Source: Chthoniobacterales bacterium
Lineage (GTDB): Bacteria > Verrucomicrobiota > Verrucomicrobiia > Chthoniobacterales > UBA10450
DNA length: 5,052 bases
Assembly (NCBI GenBank): GCA_013812515.1
Contig: JACCTI010000267.1
Span: 1-5,052 of the forward strand
Direction: 5' to 3'
Shown here piece by piece: positions 1 to 4,330 of this stretch. The notes beneath the pieces were generated by a model. That model searched no databases. It was not told the origin of the DNA and saw only the letters and a program-made list of their open reading frames with translations. How positions within the stretch are numbered: position 1 is the stretch's first letter; each line of letters begins with the position of its first letter. A program made the translations under genes and the position numbers.

Positions 1-891
1 GACGCGCTGAATGAGACGGAGTTGAATCGCGCGCTGCTCGCGGGTGTGCTGAGCCGTCTCGATCGCGGCGCCATGATCCTCCCGGAGCGCCCGGCAGAAA
101 CGGCCGAGAGCGCGAGCGCATTCTACGGTGAAGTGCTCGACGGGCACATTGGTTATTTGAGACTGGGCGCATTGAACGCGGCGAACCTTCAAGCCATGGA
201 TGCGCAGCTGCAGACCTTCACGGCGAAGAAAGTCGACGCGGCGGTGATCGATCTGCGCGCGAGCCCCGCGACCAACGACTTTGCAGTCGCGGCGGAGTTT
301 GCGAAGCGATTCACGCCGAAGGGGAAACTGCTCTTCACCTTGCGAAAGCCAGCCGCGAAACAAGAGCGCGCCTTCACGGCAGATCGTGATGCTGCCTTCC
401 AAGGATTGATGATCGTGCTCGCCGATGGGGAAACGTCAGGCCCAGCCGAGGCGATTGCGGGTGTGCTGCGGCTTTACAACAAAGCTCTCGTGATCGGCCA
501 ACAAACGGCTGGTGAAGCGGTGGAGTATTCGGATTTGCCTTTGAATGGGGGTAAAATCCTCCGCGTCGCCGTTGCGGAAGCAGTTCTGCCGGAAGGCCGG
601 GCCTTGTTTCCCGGCGGAGTGAAACCTGATCTTCCCGTCGAGATGCCGACGGACGAAAAGCGGCTCGCGTTTCACGAAAGTATTGAGAAGGGAATGAGCC
701 AGTTCATTTACGAGAGCGAGCGGCCGCACTTGAACGAAGCGGCGTTGCTGGCGGGGAGAAATCCGGAGATCGAGGCGATGGAGGCAACGCAACGCCGGAC
801 CCGGGCGAACGAGAAGCCGGCGACGCGCGACCCGGTGCTTCAACGCGCCGTCGATGTGGTAACTTCCCTCGCCATCTATCAGCACCGATGA
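1..891 (+). CDS. S41 peptidase-like protein, C-terminal part, probably catalytically degenerate (5' end outside window)
   Basis: The frame is open to the first base, so the true start lies upstream; the internal TTG at 22 is not a credible start. The 296 visible residues match the S41 (C-terminal processing/tail-specific peptidase) core. Residues about 47-55 (GHIGYLRLG) and 80-85 (AVIDLR) look like the GYIRI and DLRxNxGG strands. DGETSGPAEAIAG (bases 424-465) sits where GTASASEI carries the nucleophile, followed by VIGQQTAGE and, near 625, KPDLPVEMP. Aligned by eye on the conserved Glu of SASE, the nucleophile position is Gly147 (bases 439-441), with a Ser one residue earlier. The general-base Lys position, 25 residues on, is Glu172 (bases 514-516). 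A classical Ser/Lys dyad is therefore absent. IRBP/tricorn-type S41 members also lack the Lys, so some activity cannot be excluded. A charged helical tail of about 80 residues follows. Cell location cannot be judged without the N-terminus. The stop overlaps the rnc start. Confidence 0.75.
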   Translation, partial: DALNETELNRALLAGVLSRLDRGAMILPERPAETAESASAFYGEVLDGHIGYLRLGALNAANLQAMDAQLQTFTAKKVDAAVIDLRASPATNDFAVAAEFAKRFTPKGKLLFTLRKPAAKQERAFTADRDAAFQGLMIVLADGETSGPAEAIAGVLRLYNKALVIGQQTAGEAVEYSDLPLNGGKILRVAVAEAVLPEGRALFPGGVKPDLPVEMPTDEKRLAFHESIEKGMSQFIYESERPHLNEAALLAGRNPEIEAMEATQRRTRANEKPATRDPVLQRAVDVVTSLAIYQHR

Positions 892-1625
892 ACCCGCTGG
901 AAGAACGCATCGGCCACAAATTTCGGAATTCGCTCCTCCTTGCGGAAGCGCTCACGCATCCCAGCCTCGGCCACGAAACGCAGCGGCATCATTTCGATAA
1001 TCAGCGGCTGGAGTTCCTCGGTGATGCCGTCCTCCAGCTCATCATTACGGAGCACCTTTACAGTTTGTTTCCGCGTGAGGCGGAAGGGAAGTTGACGAAA
1101 CTGCGCTCTCGCCTGGTTTCGCGCGAGGCTTTGCGTGGCCATGCCGCGAAACTGGATCTCGGACAGTTCCTCATGATGGGTCGGGGCGAAGAGTCATGCG
1201 GCGGGCGGGAACGCACTTCAACGCTGGCCGATGCGTTCGAAGCATTGCTCGGCGCGATCTATCTCGATACGAATCTGGAGACGGCGCGTCGTTTCCTCCT
1301 GACGCTGGCCGCAGCGGATCTTGCGCAACTGGAACTCGAACCGATCGACGTGAATCCGAAAGGCCACCTGCAAGAAACCCTGCAGGCAATCTCGCCACGC
1401 AGCCCAGTTTACGAACTTCTTTCGGAAAGCGGACGCGAGCACGAAAAGACATTTGTTGTGCGCGTGGTTTGGGAAGGCATGGCGCTCGGTGAAGGGTTGG
1501 GACGCAGTAAGAAGCAGGCGGAAACAGCCGCCGCTCTTGAGGCCCTGCACCACAAACACTGGCAGGAAAAGGCCACGTTCGAGTGCATTCAGGCCAATCA
1601 GGCGGCCAGCGCGGCCGCGGAATAA
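888..1625 (+). CDS. rnc: Ribonuclease III
   Basis: This is a double-strand-specific endoribonuclease that processes rRNA precursors and structured mRNAs in the cytoplasm. The 245 residues are close to the usual length (E. coli 226). Residues 1-145 form the RNase III domain: the signature NQRLEFLGDAV is at 38-48, with Glu42 and Asp46 matching E. coli E41/D45. LADAFEALLGAIYLD at 113-127 supplies Asp115 and Glu118, matching D114/E117. Residues about 156-223 form the dsRNA-binding domain (NPKGHLQETLQA, then GLGRSKKQAETAAALEAL). All metal-binding residues I can check are present, so the enzyme should be active. An Ala-rich tail of about 20 residues follows. The ATG lies inside the ATGA overlap with the upstream S41-like gene and has no clear Shine-Dalgarno sequence, which suggests translational coupling. 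It converges on thiD. Confidence 0.97.
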   Translation: MNPLEERIGHKFRNSLLLAEALTHPSLGHETQRHHFDNQRLEFLGDAVLQLIITEHLYSLFPREAEGKLTKLRSRLVSREALRGHAAKLDLGQFLMMGRGEESCGGRERTSTLADAFEALLGAIYLDTNLETARRFLLTLAAADLAQLELEPIDVNPKGHLQETLQAISPRSPVYELLSESGREHEKTFVVRVVWEGMALGEGLGRSKKQAETAAALEALHHKHWQEKATFECIQANQAASAAAE

Positions 1626-1630
1626 AGTAG

Positions 1631-1650
1631 CTGCGGCGAGCGCGTCGCAG
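1631..1650 (+). terminator. Candidate hairpin terminator for rnc (no U-tract)
   Basis: CTGCGGCG (1631-1638) pairs with CGTCGCAG (1643-1650) across the four-base loop AGCG. This makes eight base pairs, one of them G-U. It begins five bases after the rnc stop codon. The downstream sequence is GGAAGTGG, so the T-run of a standard intrinsic terminator is missing. It may instead protect the mRNA 3' end. Confidence 0.35.
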
Positions 1651-1660
1651 GAAGTGGCCG

Positions 1661-1691
1661 CGGCGATCCCCCTCTTGCAGAGCGATTGCCG
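1661..1691. repeat. Imperfect inverted repeat (12-bp bulged hairpin)
   Basis: CGGCGATC (1661-1668) pairs with GATTGCCG (1684-1691) with one G-U. Inside that, CTCT (1672-1675) pairs with AGAG (1679-1682) around a TGC loop, leaving CCC opposite C unpaired. An alternative stem, GCCGAA (1688-1693) with TTCGGC (1706-1711), would compete with it. The role is unknown; the structure lies in the 3' region of the rnc transcript. Confidence 0.5.
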
Positions 1692-1708
1692 AAAGAGATT
1701 TCCGCTTC

Positions 1709-1744
1709 GGCCGGGGTTGGGGCCGGGGCGTTGGCCGGGCTCCG
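1709..1744. repeat. Three 12-base G-rich tandem units, possible G-quadruplex
   Basis: GGCCGGGG occurs at 1709-1716 and 1721-1728, and GGCCGGG at 1733-1739, with an exact 12-base period. The + strand has G-runs of four, four, four and three bases at 1713, 1719, 1725 and 1737. They are separated by loops of 2, 2 and 8 bases, a borderline G-quadruplex pattern. An rnc transcript reading through would carry the G-rich strand; a thiD read-through transcript would carry the C-rich strand. Confidence 0.5.
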
Positions 1745-1796
1745 CGGAGGCCGTTATTCGCCAGCCCCCGAAGTGCGAATCGGCGACTCCCGGCAG
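1740..1796. repeat. Long bulged inverted repeat between rnc and thiD
   Basis: From the inside outward, ATTCGC (1756-1761) pairs with GCGAAT (1775-1780) around a 13-base loop. GCCG (1750-1753) pairs with CGGC (1781-1784), GGAG (1746-1749) with CTCC (1787-1790), CCG (1742-1744) with CGG (1791-1793), and CT (1740-1741) with AG (1795-1796). Unpaired bases are TT at 1754-1755, GA at 1785-1786, C1745 and C1794. About 19 pairs in total. No T-run flanks it. The pairing is seen directly; its function is unknown. Confidence 0.5.
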
Positions 1797-1810
1797 ATGC
1801 CGCCATCGCA

Positions 1811-1877
1811 GCAAGGCGTTATCGGCGCTTTCTGCGGCCAGGGCGCCGCAGCTACGACCGACTGCGCTAACTCTTGC
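1811..1877. repeat. Multi-part inverted repeat downstream of thiD
   Basis: GCAAG (1811-1815) pairs with CTTGC (1873-1877), GTTA (1818-1821) with TAAC (1868-1871), GCGC (1825-1828) with GCGC (1864-1867), and an inner perfect stem CTGCGGC (1832-1838) pairs with GCCGCAG (1845-1851) around a six-base loop. It starts about 35 bases beyond the thiD stop as read on the - strand, so it could mark the thiD mRNA 3' end. There is no U-tract. GTT precedes AAC, the reverse of the order in integron attC sites. Confidence 0.45.
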
Positions 1878-1912
1878 CACAACGCGTCGCTGCTGAACCC
1901 GCGTTTCGCGCC

Positions 1913-2740
1913 CTATGAAACGTTCGCCGAATGGTTCAGCGCGTGAAGCGGCGAGGAGGCCGCGCCCCAAGTGAAATGCTGTGCAATGGCTGCGGAAACA
2001 TATTGCTTCGCGCGCGTCACGGCGTCTTCCAGTGTGATTCCCGCGGACAGGCCGGCCGTAATCGCCGCCGAGTACGTGCAACCCGTGCCATGCGTCTGCA
2101 CGTTCCTGACGAACGGCGCTCTGAGTTCACGCACCACGTCGTCCGCGAAAAGCAGATCGATCGCGTTTTTGCCACCGAGATGCCCGCCTTTGAGCAGAAT
2201 GGGTACGCCGTATCTACCCACGAGACGCTTTCCCGCATCGTGCATCGCCGGGAGATCAGGAATCTCGCAATCAAGCAGCGTGGCAGCTTCATCGAGATTA
2301 GGTGTGATGAGAGAGGCTAGCTGAAAGAGTTCCCGTTCGTAGACCGCGATCGCTTCTGCGGGCAGGAGCAGGTCGCCGCTCGTCGCCACCATGACTGGAT
2401 CGATCACGAGCGGAATCGCACGACCGTTTCGGCTTTGCGCTTCGCGAAGAAATGCCGCCACGCGTGCCACGATTTCGCCCGAATAAAGCAACCCCGTTTT
2501 GATCGCGCCGACTGGAAAATTAGCGAAGAGCAGGTCCACCTGCTCGGCGACGACATCTTCGTCTACTCCCTGAATGCGCCGGACTTTGCCCGGGATTTCG
2601 GCGACGACACATGTCAGTGCAGTCAGGCCGTAGACGCCGAAGGCGCTGAATGTCTTCAGGTCGGCCTGAATGCCAGCGCCCGCGCTGCTGTCGGAACCCG
2701 CAATAGTGAGCGCGACCGCGATCTCACCTTGATCCACCAT
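1913..2740 (-). CDS. thiD: Hydroxymethylpyrimidine/phosphomethylpyrimidine kinase (ThiD)
   Basis: This kinase phosphorylates 4-amino-5-hydroxymethyl-2-methylpyrimidine (HMP) and HMP-phosphate to HMP-PP, the pyrimidine precursor of thiamine, in the cytoplasm. The 275 residues form a single ribokinase-fold domain of usual length. TIAGSDSSAGAGIQADLKTF at 12-31 is the N-terminal signature. VVAEIPGKV at 45-53 holds Glu48 at the position of the HMP-contacting Glu/Gln of the AENT/AQNT motif. DPVM is at 114-117, ITPNLDEA at 145-152 and KGGH at 184-187. THGTGCTYSAAI at 216-227 is the anion-hole and catalytic signature. The end (PLHALNH) matches the GPxHHF tail of the family, so the gene looks complete and active. 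The start is ATG at 2740; no good Shine-Dalgarno precedes it. It lies 27 bases downstream of the ferredoxin gene on the same strand and probably shares its transcript. No thiE or thiC partner is visible here. Confidence 0.96.
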   Translation of the reverse strand: MVDQGEIAVALTIAGSDSSAGAGIQADLKTFSAFGVYGLTALTCVVAEIPGKVRRIQGVDEDVVAEQVDLLFANFPVGAIKTGLLYSGEIVARVAAFLREAQSRNGRAIPLVIDPVMVATSGDLLLPAEAIAVYERELFQLASLITPNLDEAATLLDCEIPDLPAMHDAGKRLVGRYGVPILLKGGHLGGKNAIDLLFADDVVRELRAPFVRNVQTHGTGCTYSAAITAGLSAGITLEDAVTRAKQYVSAAIAQHFTWGAASSPLHALNHSANVS

Positions 2741-2767
2741 CGGACAGACGCGCTGCGTCCCGCGAGA

Positions 2768-3007
2768 CTAGGCCCCGACCCCGTCCGGCCCGATCGCCTC
2801 GACGGGGCAACCTTCCATCGCTTCTTTGCAGAGCGCTTCTTCGTCGGGCGTTTCCGGCTGCTTGTAGACGAAGGAATGACCTCCGTCGTCATTTCGTTTG
2901 AAGTTGGCCGGGGCGGTTTCGCGGCAGAGATCGCAGTCTATGCACTGGTCATCGACGTAGAACTGCCCGTCGATGTTCTCCGGATATTTGTTCGCTACAT
3001 CAGCCAT
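2768..3007 (-). CDS. Small single-cluster [4Fe-4S] ferredoxin
   Basis: This is a cytosolic one-electron carrier of 79 residues. CIDCDLC at 22-28 supplies Cys22, Cys25 and Cys28, and the CPVEAIG motif at 67-73 supplies Cys67, the remote fourth ligand. In two-cluster ferredoxins a Cys-Pro follows the first motif, but here it is Ala-Pro (RETAP). The layout matches Bacillus-type ferredoxins with one [4Fe-4S] cluster. A fifth cysteine, Cys60, is a possible disulfide partner or is unused. The start is ATG at 3007, because AGAGGG stands four bases upstream and the family motif follows at a normal distance. The frame is open further upstream to 3169, but that stretch has no ferredoxin features. The redox partner is unknown. 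It precedes thiD by 27 bases and diverges from the membrane-protein operon. Confidence 0.92.
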   Translation of the reverse strand: MADVANKYPENIDGQFYVDDQCIDCDLCRETAPANFKRNDDGGHSFVYKQPETPDEEALCKEAMEGCPVEAIGPDGVGA

Positions 3008-3011
3008 GTTT

Positions 3012-3017
3012 CCCTCT
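3012..3017 (-). promoter_or_regulatory. Ribosome binding site of the ferredoxin gene
   Basis: On the - strand this reads AGAGGG, four bases before the ATG at 3007. It decides for the short 79-residue start over the longer open frame that reaches 3169. Confidence 0.75.
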
Positions 3018-3107
3018 GAAAATTGGAATGGAAGGTTAAGAGCAATCGCTCCTGGCGCAATCGCATTTTTACCCGCGCCGTGTCCCTTTGGCGCAACCGG
3101 AATACGC

Positions 3108-3112
3108 AGGAG
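3108..3112 (+). promoter_or_regulatory. Ribosome binding site of the small membrane protein gene
   Basis: AGGAG stands nine bases before the ATG at 3122. A competing ATG at 3118 runs into a stop after nine codons, so 3122 is the used start. Confidence 0.7.
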
Positions 3113-3121
3113 CGGCGATGA

Positions 3122-3391
3122 ATGGCTGTGACGGAGCAACCGCGTAAAGGCCGGGCTGAGGCCTCGCACACTTTCCGCGCCCTGCTCGTGGAGCTACCGA
3201 TCTATGGCCTGCTCGTCGTCGCCTATTTCTTCCTCGTCCTGCATTTCCTCACGGACTGGCTCGGAGATCTGCATGCGAAGCACACCACGCTCTATTCGCT
3301 GGTCTCGATCGGGTTGGTGATTGGGCAGGCCGTCGTGCTTGAATGGGTCACAACTCTGCTCCTTAGACTCTTCCGCGGTCGCTCGGAGTGA
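3122..3391 (+). CDS. Small two-helix membrane protein of unknown function
   Basis: The 89-residue product has a basic, hydrophilic N-terminus (residues 1-19). A first hydrophobic segment runs from about 21 to 43 (LLVELPIYGLLVVAYFFLVL) and a short loop covers 44-56. A second hydrophobic segment lies at about 58-82, and a short Arg-rich end (RLFRGRSE) follows. By the positive-inside rule both ends should face the cytoplasm. There is no cleavable signal peptide and no catalytic motif. I do not recognise the family. A good AGGAG precedes the start, and the stop lies three bases before the permease start, so it is the first gene of a tight operon. It may be an accessory subunit or stabiliser of the TSUP permease; that is inference from position only. 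Confidence 0.82.
   Translation: MAVTEQPRKGRAEASHTFRALLVELPIYGLLVVAYFFLVLHFLTDWLGDLHAKHTTLYSLVSIGLVIGQAVVLEWVTTLLLRLFRGRSE
3385..3388 (+). promoter_or_regulatory. Ribosome binding site of the TSUP permease gene
   Basis: GGAG lies within the last codons of the upstream gene, six bases before the ATG at 3395. This supports coupled translation of the two genes. Confidence 0.6.
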
Positions 3392-3394
3392 CGC

Positions 3395-4324
3395 ATGCAT
3401 TTTCCGATTTCTGGGGCGGACATCAGCCCAATCTACCTCGTCGTTGTCGGGTTCCTGATTGGGGTCATGGGCGGATTCTTCGGCGTGGGCGGCAGTTTCA
3501 TCGCCGGCCCGGCTCTGCGCGCGGCAGGTCTGGATTGGAATTTTGCCGTTGGAACGGATCTCGCGCACATCGTCGGCAAATCGGTCGTGGCGGCGAAACG
3601 TCACCGCGCTCTGGGCAATGTCGACCTGCGACTCGGCTTGATTATGGCCCTTGGCACAATCGGCGGCGCGGAAGTCGGCGCGCAGTTGATCGAGTTCTTG
3701 AAGCATTCGGGCAACGTTAACTCCGTCGTCAGCATCGTCTCGATCGCAATCTACGTGAGCATCTCCACGTTTATGATTTGGGAAAGCTGGAAGACGTTGA
3801 GGCTGCAAAGGCGGAAGGCCGCTGGCATGAAAGTGCCGGGCGCACGCTCCAGCCGGGAGGACGAGTCGTCCTTCCAAGTCGTCACGCAGTCGATCCAAAA
3901 ATTCCGGCTCGCGCCGATGATCTCACTGCCCGCTTCCGGCGTGAAGTCGATTTCCATCTGGATCATTGTTCTCGTCTCGTTTATCGGCGGCCTCTTCAGT
4001 GGCTTTCTCGGCGGGGGCGCCGGCTATATCCGGATGCCGATGCTTGTCTACGTGGTGGGAATTCCCACCCACCTCGCCGTCGGGACGGACCTTTTCGAAA
4101 TCATTATCTCCGCGAGTTACGGCACTTTCAGCCACGCGATCAAAGGCAATGTCGATATCATGATCGCGCTCGTCATGAATACCGGCGCGGCGATCGGCGC
4201 GCAGATCGGCGCGATCGCGACGCAATATTTCGCCGGCCCGAAGATCCGGCTCGCCTTCGTTCCACTCCCACTCGTCGGCGCCGCGATCGTGATTTACACG
4301 ATGACTACCGGCCACAAACTTTAA
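3395..4324 (+). CDS. TauE/SafE (TSUP) family membrane permease
   Basis: This is a 309-residue inner-membrane transporter of the TSUP family, whose members move sulfite, sulfoacetate and related organosulfur anions. The family's two-repeat layout is clear. Repeat 1 has GFLIGVMGGFFGVGGSFI at 19-36, AVGTDL at 51-56, GNVD at 74-77 and GAEVGAQ at 91-97. Repeat 2 has GGLFSGFLGGGAGYI at 198-212, AVGTDL at 228-233, GNVD at 251-254 and GAAIGAQ at 264-270. The repeats are offset by 177 residues. About eight hydrophobic segments are visible. A hydrophilic linker (about 130-185, rich in Arg, Lys and Ser) separates the halves; it is long for the family and probably cytosolic. The substrate cannot be assigned from the sequence. 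The gene sits 3 bases after the small membrane protein gene and 6 bases before the universal stress protein gene. Confidence 0.9.
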   Translation: MHFPISGADISPIYLVVVGFLIGVMGGFFGVGGSFIAGPALRAAGLDWNFAVGTDLAHIVGKSVVAAKRHRALGNVDLRLGLIMALGTIGGAEVGAQLIEFLKHSGNVNSVVSIVSIAIYVSISTFMIWESWKTLRLQRRKAAGMKVPGARSSREDESSFQVVTQSIQKFRLAPMISLPASGVKSISIWIIVLVSFIGGLFSGFLGGGAGYIRMPMLVYVVGIPTHLAVGTDLFEIIISASYGTFSHAIKGNVDIMIALVMNTGAAIGAQIGAIATQYFAGPKIRLAFVPLPLVGAAIVIYTMTTGHKL

Positions 4325-4330
4325 CTCGAA

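Larger units (their letters stand above)
1626..1912. other. Convergent intergenic region, GC-rich and highly structured, no convincing gene
   Basis: These 287 bases separate the rnc stop from the thiD stop. Several frames are open simply because stop codons are rare at this GC content; none has a good start with a ribosome binding site or a recognisable protein family. The stretch contains at least four imperfect hairpins (1631-1650, 1661-1691, 1740-1796, 1811-1877) and a G-rich triplicated unit (1709-1744). No T-run follows any hairpin on either strand. I compared it by eye with tRNA, tmRNA, RNase P RNA, cobalamin and TPP riboswitches and integron attC sites and saw no match. It may act as a bidirectional terminator zone or encode an unrecognised structured RNA. 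Confidence 0.6.
3008..3121. promoter_or_regulatory. Divergent promoter region between ferredoxin-thiD and the TSUP operon
   Basis: These 114 bases must hold start signals for both directions unless transcription comes from elsewhere. It contains two direct octamer repeats: GCAATCGC at 3042-3049 and 3057-3064, and TGGCGCAA at 3053-3060 and 3089-3096 (36 bases apart). A small inverted repeat, GAGC-AATC-GCTC, lies at 3040-3051. A weak - strand promoter could be TTGCGC (3060-3055) with TAACCT (3038-3033), spaced 16 bases, for the ferredoxin; the match is poor. I see no good + strand -35/-10 pair and no TPP riboswitch. Confidence 0.4.

Noticed and set aside
1750..1810. Possible cobalamin riboswitch or tRNA (GTGCGAATCGGC resembles their conserved boxes)
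   Set aside because: The rest of the conserved cores, an acceptor stem and a T-arm are missing, and the region is downstream of both neighbouring genes.
1811..1877. Possible integron attC site (GTTA...TAAC inverted repeat)
   Set aside because: In attC the AAC half precedes the GTT half; here the order is reversed, the RYYYAAC/GTTRRRY boxes are not met, and there is no cassette or integrase.
1686..1946. 86-residue + strand open frame between rnc and thiD, in the rnc frame (open for 106 codons after the rnc TAA)
   Set aside because: It starts at a TTG without a ribosome binding site, overlaps the thiD 3' end on the opposite strand, and lies in very GC-rich sequence where open frames arise by chance. 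It resembles no family I know.
1218..2081. 287-residue - strand open frame
   Set aside because: It lies antisense to rnc and runs across the gap into thiD in another frame; its composition is Arg/Gly/Ala-rich, typical of a shadow frame.
2435..3019. 194-residue + strand open frame opposite thiD and the ferredoxin
   Set aside because: Both genes on the other strand have unmistakable family motifs; this frame is their shadow.
3008..3169. 54-residue N-terminal extension of the ferredoxin from an upstream ATG at 3169
   Set aside because: The ATG at 3007 has a good AGAGGG, the core begins just after it, and the extension would overlap the divergent membrane-protein gene and its ribosome binding site.
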